From contig CM049316.1 of NCBI GenBank assembly GCA_026874595.1, forward strand, positions 27,203,339 to 27,267,338: a stretch of 64,000 nt of DNA. Reading direction: 5' to 3'. The notes below the pieces were generated by a model. That model searched no databases and had not been told where the DNA came from. It saw nothing but the letters and a program-made list of their open reading frames with translations. This document shows, piece after piece, positions 47,563 to 59,059 of this stretch (within the stretch, counting starts at the first letter, position 1; each line of letters opens with the position of its first letter). Source of the stretch: Sipunculus nudus (taxonomy: Eukaryota > Annelida > Sipuncula > Golfingiida > Sipunculidae). Both the position numbers and the translations under genes were made by a program.

Positions 47563-47596
47563 TGACGTCATAGACCACGTGATTTAGCAGCACGTG
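47563..47596. promoter_or_regulatory. CRE and two E-boxes in a tight cluster
   Basis: A full palindromic CRE (TGACGTCA, 47563-47570) is followed by CACGTG at 47576-47581 and again at 47591-47596. In AT-rich DNA this grouping is unusual and could mark a promoter or enhancer. No attached gene start was identified. Confidence 0.35.
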
Positions 47597-49697
47597 CAGT
47601 GCTGGTAGGCAAAACATTTAGGGATGTTGACTGTATCAGTTGCACTGCTTCCTCAGTGAGCTTGTTGTGTTCAATATTGTTTGCATTCTATATTAAATAT
47701 GTCAGGCTTATAAAAAGAATTGCAAGAAAATTTACCAATGAGCTATACAGCTGTTGGATTTGCCAATCCGGAGCTAAAGGGACTTTGTCTAAGCTTCTTT
47801 AGGCTGTTTGCTGGGTCTATATATACAAAGGGCCTCATATATCCAGTCGCAGACACACACTAAGTAAAGCCTCATTTTTCTTAATTGACCCTAAACATGC
47901 TTCATCAGAGAATCACTAGTTAATTGCCTCATATCCTGTAACTGATAACTTTATGCTAAACCACATGGAGTATGATCAAGCCTGGTACAGGTCCTGTAAT
48001 GACAGTGCTATATTTTCACCCCTTTTGTATAACCAAATTGTCAGCCTTTTGTCAAATGTTTCAAAGTGCCCATAAATGACTCTTAATATAGTACCAAGTT
48101 ATTACTGTTAATGTATTTACTTATATATAAAGTTATATTGATTAATTATAATATTTTGTGATTCTGTACTTAATTACATGAACCACCCTACTATATACGC
48201 ATACTCTGAGAGCTTATATGTACAGTCGGAAAGCACATTTAATGTTAATACTTTTAATATTTGCAAATAAAGACTGCTAACATTGCACTGGTAAAAAACA
48301 AAACAGTCATCTTTTAATTAGGAAATTATTATAACGGCTTGCCTTCAAAAGGCTCGTTTCACCCGAATGACAAAGGGGAATAAATGGCCTTGTAGCTGTC
48401 ATGGTTCATGATCAGATTTATTTTTTTTAATATTATTAGAATTGATTTACCGGTTTATACAATGACAGTGGATGTTAAGAGGTATTTAATTTAAGTGATT
48501 TTATCTACTTTTAACTGTTTACGTTGAGATAAATATTTCTCCCCCATTAAATGTTAAAAAAAATTTCATTTCAACATATGGAACCTTAAAAATAATGCTT
48601 TATTTTTATTTTACCGAACATGTATGCTCCTCATTGATGAAATTAATTTATTTTTATTCCAAATTTAGATTTAAAAAAATCCATAGTTCTAAAAGTTAAA
48701 TTACCATCCCAATACAAAAACTTGGGTGGGGGTGTTTCACCTACAATTTTCACATTTCAAATTCAAACATTATTACCTTTTTATTTAGAATAAATATTGT
48801 ATTTTTGTTTCAAATTTAAATATTACTATTTTTATTTTTTTAACTTTTTAATTTTGATAACTTATAATTCTTTTCCCATTTCACATTTAAATAAGATAGA
48901 AAACTGTAAATTTAAAAGTCAACACCTGTTTACAAAGTAGGTCACCTATAGGTCAATATTTATTTATATTATAATTATAACTATTTTTAAATGAAATACA
49001 TAAAACATAAACTATTCTTAAATCTAGATTATGTCAACCTGTGTAAGAACTCAAAGAGTGCATATATTATTATCAGCTTTCAGAATATGTACAATAAAGA
49101 TGTCCCAGAATAGTAGTTTGGAAATCATTAATAGAATAAGAGAAACTGTTTGCACACTTTCATGAGACCTAGGAGAGGAGATTGTGCATAAAACGAACTC
49201 TGCCACATTTCTCTTTTGGGTGTTACCATAGGGCCTGCACATTCAGATTTAAAATAACTGTAGCCCACATGAGACTCACTAGTAAGCTGTGTTCGGTTGC
49301 TGTATTGTATAGGCTTATGGCACGAATGAAGAACTAATGATATGGCCTTTGTTGGTGTGTAGCTATACTTTCACATCATCCGTTCAACCATTTGTCATGC
49401 TGTAAATGTCGGGAAAAGGAAGCTGACCACTATATAATCACTAAAATTGTGTTAATATACTTTGATGCATAAACTAATTTGCCAACAAAATGATTGGTTC
49501 GAATAATTACAATTGTGAATGGAGAGATACAGGTAGTACATGTAACAGCTGGTACACAAAGGATGACCTACTGATAAGGGGTATAGGCTTTTGCCTACCA
49601 GCCTCTGACCAGGCCAGCAGTAGCCCGGATGTAAACAACAATGATGCAGTCCCCTACAGAAGCAATTGTGTGCCTTCGGGACTTCATACCTATGTTC

Positions 49698-49701
<4 letters not shown>

Positions 49702-49767
<66 letters not shown>
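49702..49767. repeat. (AT)n microsatellite
   Basis: AT dinucleotide tract of about 32 units. Confidence 0.95.
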
Positions 49768-49770
<3 letters not shown>

Positions 49771-50223
49771 GATCACATTTCTCTCACCGACAAATAGTTC
49801 TACAGCATTTGAAAAATAAATCTTTGTGTATATATTCTTGTGTCTATATCCAGTTTGGAAATCGTCTGGCTTAAAAATGCATTGTTCATAGTCATATTTT
49901 ATCACTACGTAAATCAATATTCATTTATTGCAGTTCTTTAGGACTTAGGTAGTCCAAATAATGACGATATTTAAACTGTAATTTCAGCACCGTGGTTATA
50001 TGCTACACCAAACGAAATATGCATGATGTGTATATATATATGTAGAAGGAAAATTGGTATGTGCTAAAAGAAGCAATGCATTGGTAACTGATGAACTACC
50101 GATAATGGACTCCTTGTCTTATCAAAGCTTACTTTAGCATTTTTTTATTGCCCCCAGCTTTTTTTTTTAGCTTACTTTAGCATTGCGTTTGCTTTATAAC
50201 CGGAGATGATATTTCTCCCTCAG

Positions 50224-50417
50224 ACGGAACTACTCGCCTACGACCACGTGGTCAGGCCAACGTCATTCAGCACTGGAAAAACCGCGAGGACGACCGTACC
50301 ATAAGGAACCAGGCAGACCAGAACAAAGTACTCCACATCAAATGGGGTATCAAGTTCAAGTCATTCGACATAAACATCAGGTCGCAGGAACCAGCTACAC
50401 TGACGTCCAATGACTGA
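50224..50417 (+). CDS. Beta-trefoil lectin gene 1, last exon
   Basis: After an excellent acceptor (atttctccctcag), 64 codons run to a TGA. With the phase-1 end of the 46455 exon they complete the beta-trefoil: VIQHWKNREDDRTIRN (QxW-type motif) and VLHIKWGIKFKSF. The paralogous exon at 61237 has the corresponding QTWRYDKDTETI and VLDVKWGWRI. The last third differs from the paralogue, and the final QNQRF motif is missing, so the third lobe may be shortened. AATAAA follows the stop by 3 nt (50421-50426). Confidence 0.7.
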
Positions 50418-50420
50418 ATT

Positions 50421-50426
50421 AATAAA
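50421..50426 (+). terminator. Candidate polyadenylation signal, lectin gene 1
   Basis: AATAAA immediately after the stop codon, which would give a very short 3'UTR. Confidence 0.4.
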
Positions 50427-50546
50427 AATCAACAATGATTCCGTATTAACTAGGGATTCAATTGGGCTATGAATTACAGAATCATTCTAGAATGTGTTCT
50501 GGTGTTTCATTTAAACTTCTTTTTATCATCCTTTTACTACCCGGAA

Positions 50547-50789
50547 CAGTGATGTAGTTGAGTCCCCTCTCTCCGAGTCCGAGTCTAAGCCAATCGAGTC
50601 CAAGTCCAAAGTCCGAGTCTTTTGGAACTCGAGTAAAAGTCCAATCTTTTTTATCTGCAAGACTCGAGATGGACTCCTGATTTCTCGAGTCCCGGTTTCC
50701 GAGTAAAAGTCCGAACCCAAAATCTTCGAGTCTTAATCCGAGTCCATGAAAAAGTGGACTCGAGTTGGGACGCCAGTCCTACATGACTG
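50547..50789. mobile_element. hAT-like MITE with 8-bp target duplication
   Basis: A 243-bp element. The left end starts CAGTGATGTAGTTGAGTCCC and the right end, in reverse complement, starts CAGTCATGTAGGACTGGCGT. It is flanked by ACCCGGAA (50539-50546) and AACCGGGA (50790-50797), an 8-bp duplication with 6 matches. The interior is filled with gagtccgagtc-type repeats on one half and their complements on the other. CA...TG ends plus 8-bp duplication fit the hAT superfamily. Confidence 0.7.
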
Positions 50790-50826
50790 AACCGGGATAC
50801 ATTTTTCAGTTCTTAAAGGTATAAAG

Positions 50827-50828
<2 letters not shown>

Positions 50829-50875
<47 letters not shown>
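50829..50875. repeat. (AT)n microsatellite
   Basis: AT dinucleotide tract directly abutting the left end of the pogo-like element. Confidence 0.95.
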
Positions 50876-50879
<4 letters not shown>

Positions 50880-51849
50880 AGAACGCCTGTATTACGGTCA
50901 CCATCGGGACTGGATGAAAGTGGCCTCAATACAGGAGTGACCGTTTTACAGGACTTGACCAGGATAGGGGGTTAAAATGTAACACGAAACCAAGTTCAAA
51001 TCTTTATTACATTCAACAACAAAAAAAGTATATACAGTATTAGTGTAATTCCTAAGATCAATAAAAATAATAAAATTACATTTTACAATCACCTTTACAA
51101 TAATATTTTCTTTTAGAGCAAGTTCATGTCTTTTCTTGGTCGCCATAATGGTCAAAGTGCTTGACACAGGGTATGCGTAACATTTTATACATGAAACAAT
51201 GTTTATTTTGCATTCATAATTATTCTCGTAAGAGTAAATTGCGCGATGCTTGTCGCACTGTTTTCGTTTGATGTACTAGTTCACAAGGACATTAATGAAA
51301 GTTTAAAGATGCACAGTTTGCCTACGTTTTTCTGATGACATAATTATCGGTACCTGCTGGTTTTCATTCTTTAATTAGATGACAAACACCCTGATTAAGA
51401 TCCGGTTCGTACGCCTGATTCCCAAACGTACACGCGGGTGGGAACACATGCCTTACTATTGTGCATACTAATTATAGCCTGATTGGGGTAGTACGACGCC
51501 GGCTACGTGTCAAACAACTCAGTCACGGTCGAATGGTTACCTTTGTTCAGGCATTCATTAACAGACAGGAAAATGTGAGAGCGGACACTTGTGTGATGAT
51601 ATTAAAGTCAGAAGTGGCCGCTCGATATGTTGAGCCCATGTCACGGAGTCACTGTCCGTGACCGTAATTGAGGCGTTTCCCGCTCTGCGGGACCGAGAGA
51701 CCCGGCCATAATACGGAATAGAGGAGTGACCGTAATTTACAACAAAATGATTATGAAATATAACGGTCGAAAATTCGGGACCCGAAAATCTGACCGTTAT
51801 TGACGTATTGACCGTTATCGAGGCGTGGCCGTTCGCAGGCGTTCTACTG
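50876..51849 (-). mobile_element. Pogo/Tigger-like element with transposase N-terminus remnant
   Basis: A 974-bp element. Its right end, in reverse complement, starts CAGTAGAACGCCTGCGAACG; the left end is AAGTAGAACGCCTGTATTAC (first base changed). The TA target is kept on the left. Interior sequences repeat gaccgttat and tgaccgtaat near the ends. On the minus strand, 50946-51167 includes MATKKRHELALKENI, which resembles the N-terminal start of CENP-B/Tigger-type transposases. The rest of the transposase is gone. Confidence 0.75.
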
Positions 51850-51853
51850 TGTG

Positions 51854-51886
<33 letters not shown>

Positions 51887-51893
51887 ATATATA
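51850..51893. repeat. (TG)n-(AT)n microsatellite
   Basis: AT-rich dinucleotide tract, once interrupted, between the pogo-like and the second hAT-like element. Confidence 0.9.
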
Positions 51894-51906
51894 TTCGTGT
51901 GTGTAT

Positions 51907-53606
51907 TAGAGTTGGGTCCAAAAGTACTCGTACTCATAGTACTCATGATTACTTTTTGAGTACTCAGTTCTCGTACTCGAGTACTATTTAAATATCACAA
52001 AAGTACTCCTACTTGTACTCGAGTACTTTGAAAGTTTTCGGTACTCATATGAGTACTTTTGGGTATTTCATATTTCATTAAAGTTTATAAATCAACATTA
52101 ATCTGAATTTATAATATTAGTAATAGTTTATTTATGTATTCAATAGTAAGATATTATATATAATATAATATGTATATATATAATATCATATAATAAAACT
52201 TATTGTAGTATGTTTTATATAAGGATTAGCTGCACTGGTCAACATTTAGCACAATTCAATACAATTAAAAATAATCAGAATCTGTTCAATATAACATAAA
52301 CTCAGCAGTGCTCCGGGGCCTGGGCTAACAAGCTTGAATTGATTACTATCTGTAACTAAATGTGATTGTAGGTTTAGCAGATTTCAGTGGGAATTGCAGT
52401 CTGTGATGTGCTCTATTTACAGTCAATATCCCATGAAAAGCTGTGACTATCAGACCATATACCCCGTAGCTCCAACATTATAGGCTGCAGCATCACATTC
52501 TACTATCCGCTGGCAATAACTTGCCGCACATAATGTGTAAGCTCACAAAGGACTTCTTCAATGTTGAATGACCAAGCCTACTTAATGAATCAACAAAGAG
52601 ATCCAGGGGTTAACCTCCAGCCGAAGCCTTCTGTCCAGTGGGCACTTGGCCATGAAAGCACCCAGCATTAACTAATTACACTACACTGGGCCCTTTACTG
52701 TGCTCTATCAACATAATCAAACAAACACTCATCAGACATTACCCTAAGGTTGTAAAAGAAAAGTAATAGCTATATTATTCCATTACTTGGGGTACTATTA
52801 CTATTACTAGTTCAAAATTGTTTTCTATCAATTGTAATATTACTCTTACCAGCTTTGAAATCATGTAATATTTTATTAATATTACGTTACATCACTATTA
52901 TCGCCTCATTCCTTGTTGTAATACGCCACTGATATTACTGTTGTTAATACTCATAAATTATTACACATGATGAATGATACGGTCAGTCTATCAGATATGT
53001 TATTTTAAACTATTTTCAGTAATAACTTTTTGGATAACTTTTGAGACTCAGGTATTTCTTTAATGCAACTGCCACATTTAATTTGTAATGCTTTGATATA
53101 TTCTCATGTGTGTATATATAGCCTTTTTATATGATTTAGTTTCTGAACATTTCCATCAGTATTTTGGAAATTGTATACCTTGTCCTGGATAAGAAATATA
53201 TTTTTGAGTCTCTAAGAGACCAGATGTTTCTGCAATGCAACCGTCAACTTTAATAAGTTAAGCTTTTATATTTTTTCAAGTGTATATGGCCTGTTTATAT
53301 GCCCTAGATTTGTATTTCCCACCAGTATTTTGATTAAGCATTACACAATATTGTGTATATTTTATATTTTCCTGGATTTTCATTAATAAAACAATTTGTA
53401 ACATTGGGAGTCTATATCAACTTAATAACATCATAATATAAATTTGTTTACAAAAATTAAAAGTACTCATTTGAGTACATTTTGAGTACGAGTACCGAGT
53501 ACTTAAAATGTTCTCATGAGTACTTTAATTTGTACTCGAGTGCCTTTCAAAGTACACAGTACTCGTAATCGAGTACTCTAAAAGCACTAGGACCAAACTC
53601 TTGACT
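51907..53606. mobile_element. hAT-like element with long GAGTACTC-rich inverted ends
   Basis: A 1.7-kb element with inverted ends of about 150 bp (51907-52060 and 53458-53606), both packed with GAGTACTC, GTACTCGAGTAC and ATGAGTACTTTT blocks. The left end starts TAGAGTTGGGTCC; the right end, in reverse complement, reads AGAGTTTGGTCC. A possible 8-bp duplication is GTGTGTAT (51899-51906) versus GTGTTTAT (53607-53614), though the right boundary is a few bases uncertain. The interior has no open frame that I can recognise as transposase. Confidence 0.65.
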
Positions 53607-54325
53607 GTGTTTATATCTTGGAGCTAGGAAATCGGAATTGCATTTTCTTTATAAATGAATTCTAAAGAAAAAATATAATTGCCTGGGTCTCAATTGAAGC
53701 TTTGCTCGAATCTTATATCTTTATCAAACATTATACCGTATACAAGTGGTATCAGGATGTTTTACCTAGTTTATTACAACTTATTGAGACAGGAACCTTG
53801 AGATGTTGTACAGTCAGGTAGATTTTCATGTGACGATAAGATATATGTTACATATATGATTAATATGTTTGCTGAGTTTTAAAGGACTGTTCAGGGTTAA
53901 TGCAGGTGCTCTTACAAGAGTTCTTATCGCATGGGCCTGACTATCAGGTGTTACACTATTATCCCATACATCACTATTGACCTGAAAATCAAAATAACTC
54001 ACTGCTAAGCTATGTTAAGGATACATATATATATAATCTATACCTTGAATATGGGCGAGACGTGAGCCTTGAGTGACAGGAGTGGATTTGTAAACAGTAA
54101 CTTAGCTACGTTAAGGATTTCTCTATTGTTATCCTTATTGATACACGTTGGAAGTATAAATATGGTGGATTAAAAGAGGGTGCTTAAATTTGAAATTGTT
54201 TCTCTTCTGTATTTTATTCTTTGGGGAAGGTTGGTATCCATGTGTTGCTAGTACATTTGATGGTTTTACCTGCAAACACTGAAGCAAATCCTTTTATACA
54301 TCAAATTTACAACAAAGTGAAAGTA

Positions 54326-54706
54326 TACGCTCCTAACGCATCGGTTATACACTACAGTCGTCCCAGACATCGATTCGTGTAACCGCTGCTTAGTATTGGC
54401 AAGGTTATCTGGGTAGAAAAGCCTGGATGCGCACAGAGCTCATAATTGTAATCAGACCAATGGCTGATGAGGAAGTATTGCATTGTGCATCCAGCCCAAT
54501 TTTTAACCATGCAACGCCCGCTCTCGTTGGTCTGATAACATCCGTTCTGACATAGTGCCAAGAATCTAACCAATGAGAGCTTACGCTTTAAGTGGTCTGA
54601 TAACAATTCTGTGCTCTGTGTGCACCCTGCAGTTCCTGCCCAGAGAACCTTGCCATACCAAGCAGCGGTTACACGATGTCTGGGCCGACGCTGCGTCAGG
54701 AGCGTA
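54326..54706. mobile_element. MULE-like fold-back MITE with 10-bp target duplication
   Basis: A 381-bp element with inverted ends of about 85-90 bp. The left starts TACGCTCCTAACGCA; the right, in reverse complement, starts TACGCTCCTGACGCA. Both then share cccagacatcg, gtgtaaccgctgctt and ggcaaggtt. It is flanked by AGTGAAAGTA (54316-54325) and AGTGAGAGTA (54707-54716), a 10-bp duplication with one mismatch. Long inverted ends with 9-11 bp duplications are typical of Mutator-like elements. A 127-codon minus frame across it is not recognised as a protein. Confidence 0.75.
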
Positions 54707-54719
54707 AGTGAGAGTAGTG

Positions 54720-57700
54720 TAAACCATCCATGCAAGTGTTAGGCTACAGCCATAACAATACAGATCCCTACAAAACGGTGGTAACCCAGTTCTTCGCCAA
54801 TAATGTGCGCGTTTAGGTTGGGGACAGGGGGGACATGCCCCCTCCACATTTCAACCAAGGGACACATACTATGAAATTCCCCCTCTTTTTTTTGCAGATG
54901 ACATAAAAGTAACTTTGTCATTGAATATAGGCTCTAACGACAATTTGTAAAATCCATCAGTTGTCAAGAAATAGATGTCACAGTGTGGCAAATTCCTTAA
55001 ATATCTATGAAATGAAGTGTTTCAGAAAAGGATTCATAGGAAAATGATCGATAATGTAATATCATTCCCCTGTTTCAACAACACTGTGGAAGTCATAAAC
55101 GCTCAAATGAAAAAAAAATGCAGCTTTTATAGATAATTATATATAAATATATATAATTTAAGGATAATTTTTAGGGGAAAAGGTTTTAGACTTACTTCTT
55201 GTTGGCTTTTTGATCAATACTTTTCCGTTATTTCTTTTCTCAAATTGCTTCAATAATGCTCAAATTTTGATTGCAAGTTTTAAAAATTTTCCTTGCCGCA
55301 GTAGGGAGACAATCCTCCCACACCAAACCCTATCAGCTAGCTGGTACATACACTTGACTGCCGCGATTCCCTGATAATACTTGTCCCCCGCCCCTCAGAA
55401 CTGCGTTCTGTATCCACTTTTAATAATATTATTATAATTATCATTATTGTAACACTATACTGAGAAAATACGGGGGAGGGGTGTTAAATGTGGTATACCC
55501 AATTACAAGGGCTAATGTGTGTAAGGAGGGGGGATGGGGGTATCAAAAACCCTCCCTAAACACACACAAACACATTGCGAATGGGAACTGCGCCTCTGGC
55601 ATCATGTAATCGATGCCCAGCTTACCCGGCTTTCTTTGTGAGGTGTAGTCAAGCATATGTCTATAGAGGTTGTGTAGTCCAGAATTTGACGCTGACGGGC
55701 AACACAAACAATTCCCCGCCCCAACGCATTATGAAATGAAACATGTTTTACTTCTGACATCGATATCATGTTTGTTCCTCAACATTTTCAATATTTCCAT
55801 GAATTGTACATTGACAGATTACCCCAAAAGCGGATCCAGCTTTCCCTTCAGCGTTCATTTCTAGACTAGAGGTTGCGATATCTACCGGAAATTACGCATA
55901 CTACTTTTACTGACGGCTGGCTCTATCACAGTGTTAGGGTTCCAACACCAAAGCCATGCGGTTTAACAGACGGCACACTTGTGGATACCAGTCCTTCTTA
56001 GAATACAACTGCGGATACGGAGAGACAACCTCTTGGAGCCTGGGATAACCTCTGTTATTTCCAGTATGGTTGTTGTGGACGCAAACAGGATACACTGCAA
56101 ATTGTGCCCTTTCGCTCATGTTTAAACTATTACTCGCACCAAATAAAAACATGTTTCGTAAGTCACATATATGTTTAAATGTGTCATTACAAATCCCTTA
56201 ATGCGCAGCAGTTGAAACACCTAAACATGTTCCAGAAGTATTTAAAACATGTTTAAATTTTATTATGTTTGAAGGCGAGATATTTTCCTTGCCTGCTTAA
56301 TATTTCGTGGCTTTTACTTTTAACCTGGCAGTTAAAATGATGTATATTCAACAGCTTAATATAAGCAGAAAGCAGTATCTAAGATCACAGAAGCACTTCA
56401 TCTGCTCAGAATGGTAACTGGTGGCAGTTGACAATATGATTTGTGAAACGAAAAACGCTGATAAATGTCTGACAAAGAACAGTATATAAGCTAAAAGCTC
56501 ATAGGTCTTATGGAAAACTGTCTCTACCTTTCTCTATGTTCAGATGTTCAGTAAGAAAATAGATAATTAATAGAAAATATAATAGTAATTTAAAAACTAA
56601 GCTGCTGAGCATCTGTAGTGTAGTTGAACTTTTGAATAAAAATATTAATAATGAATTATATTTATTTCTTTAGAATAAATCAGTGTATAATATTTAGCAA
56701 AATACGTCATTAGCCCATTCGTCTACACAGCACCCTCTTCACAGTCGAACAATGAACATATCCGGCACCAGTATTGCTTGATTCACTTCACACGCTCATG
56801 TAGATATATGTTACGGATAACCTTTTATCAATTCTTTGCTATATTGTTTTCCCGTAAATCAGATTGGGCTTGCAGCTTCGATATGTTGACCGTTTGCCGT
56901 ACGTTTACTTATACATAGGGGCAACCGGTATGTTACCCTTACAGGCAAAGTAGCTCATTAGGCCTTATTACCGGTTCAGGTAATATAGAAAAGTAAAAAA
57001 AGTACAATGTACATTGTGCTGGTTGTTTCACACATAAGCCAACAAGAAACAATAAGTGTGCAACCCTTATCGTATTTATTACAATTATTTTATTATATAA
57101 TTCATTTAATTTTAACGTAAATAGCATACTCATATACAAAATAAGTTTTACTGTATATAAAACACATGATACACAAAATATACGACCCATCTAAGTTGCA
57201 ATTTTGATGATTCCCCAAACTTTAATTCTCTAAGTAACTCGTTTTGGAGCTCTCTGTACATTAGCAATATTTCATGAATTTGGGCACCAAAGATTTATTT
57301 ACTATTTATCTTAAAAAGAAACAAGATTCTCTTTCCGTTCTTCTCAAGAATGAAACACATCCCTTACATTTAACATGCTTGTTATAATAGATTACGTGTA
57401 GTACTACTTCCGATTGCTTATTACGTCGAGCAGTCTCCCGTACAGGGTAGTCCAAAGGACACAATATGATGTTTCTTGTAAACCTATAACTTACTTTAGT
57501 CCTGTGGAAAAAATAACTGAAGTTGTGTCATAAGACAAGTGACCTGATTTTCACAACTCATTGAGTCCTGTGTAAACTGTATAATTATAACACAAACAAA
57601 CGTGACTGTTTCCCCTGTTGCCTCAGTGCAGAGACCACTCTGAAGGTTTGAACACTATGACACGAGCACATAAACAGCTCAAGTAATTCAGTTTGTGCAA

Positions 57701-58690
57701 CTATTGCACGAACTCACAAAAACAATTATAGATTCTAACACGGGTCAGCATTTATGCGAGTATATTAGATTTGGTCCTTGTTTGTGTTTTTTTCTGTGAC
57801 AAATTATTTTCCGTTTGGCATCTAGCAACAAAGTAATATTATTTATTTTCCGTGTGAAGTTTAACATCCTTGAACATACGTTTTCCTTATACTGATTCCA
57901 GACAGGTGACATGAATGTTTTCTATCATTTGTCCAAAACACCTCAATATTGCTGCTCGGTGATGATGATGAAGATTAAATATGAAAGAAAACAATGAAAA
58001 ACAAGCGGAAACGATTCTTGGCTTAACCACTCGGAAAGTCCAGATGTCGCTGATGATCTGTTTACGATAAGACACGTGTTTTCTGGGAGCACGTACTAGT
58101 TTTAATATCGTCAGCGCGGGAACGATAAGGCACTGTACTTTGAACAAATATCTAGTTTATCGTGTGTAGCAGTAGTTATATGATATTGCTTTGGGAGCGA
58201 TGAGATATGCGCGATATGTTTATAACTACAACAGGTTTACGTGAACTGTCCGAACAAGATTCAAAATAGAAGACATCATCACTCTGGTAAGCGACACATG
58301 TTATTCTGTAGTCTATCCTATAAATAAAGTTCTTGTATTTCGACTGTATGTTATAGAGAGCCCTATTTTTATTATGTATACACCACCATACTGGAATAAA
58401 CTATAAAAACTTCATAACTTCCATCAAGAATGATATAAGGGGATTCATGATAAGTCGTGTTTGTGTGTGAGTGTGTGTTAGAGCCATATTTTTTTCAAAC
58501 GTTCTGGATGGATTTCGATAAATTTTGTTCAAGTATGCAACATTGGCGATAAAACAAATAAAATCATTTTTAACAGATTGGTACCATTATACCAGGATAT
58601 GATTACAATTAGCATCTAAATTCCTTATTGCTTTCTCTCCCGTGTGTTATTCCGTAACACATCTTTAACATGAACTGATTCGCCCCAATA
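54720..58690. other. Intergenic, no gene recognised
   Basis: About 4 kb of AT-rich sequence with G/C-rich patches near 54830 and 55380-55550. Short frames (55670-55864, 55934-56152, 56939-57190, 57887-58147) show no recognisable domain or splice context. Confidence 0.5.
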
Positions 58691-58974
58691 TTCAATATTC
58701 AACCAGTTCTGTGGCAAGCGCTCGGAAAGAGTCTCAACTGGCCTTGTCTAGTCGTCATGGTGACATCAACTTCATAGAACTAGGGTGCAGTGAGAGACGA
58801 TTGCGTCGTCATGTCTCGCGGATGCGAAAAGCTGCCGTTGCTTGTTTCTTTACTTCCTTTCGGAGACTAACTAGATCACCTGGAACACTAAAACCCCTGG
58901 ACTTTAATATTGACCAAGCCACCCACGGCGACGCCATAGTAGTTCATATTATTTCGTTGAAAATTCTAAAAACA

Positions 58975-59002
58975 ATGGAGAAGACCGTGACTAAAGGCAA
59001 GG
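58975..59002 (+). CDS. Possible first coding exon (very short)
   Basis: An ATG in good context (aaacaATGGAG) opens a 28-nt coding stretch (MEKTVTKGK) before a strong donor (AAGG|GTAAGC). The preceding 250 nt are unusually CpG-rich for this window, as a promoter-proximal first exon might be. The next exon is not identified; joining to the lectin exon at 60504 would reach a stop quickly, so it is not simply the start of lectin gene 2. Confidence 0.2.
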
Positions 59003-59059
59003 GTAAGCGTGGCTGCCCTCCGGATGACCTCCACCATTTTACTTTATTTGGTTAAGTCG

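Larger units (their letters stand above)
46456..50223 (+). other. Predicted 3.8-kb intron of lectin gene 1
   Basis: Bounded by GT (46456-46457) and AG (50222-50223) with matching phase 1 in both exons. The same phase and position occur in the shorter intron of the paralogue at 60.8-61.2 kb. Inside are a CRE/E-box cluster at 47563-47596, very AT-rich blocks at 48.4-49.0 kb and an (AT)n tract at 49702-49767. No other exon recognised. Confidence 0.55.

Noticed and set aside
58711-59055. 114-codon open frame
   Set aside because: No recognisable domain; it overlaps a better-looking ATG and donor in another frame and is likely chance in a GC-richer patch.
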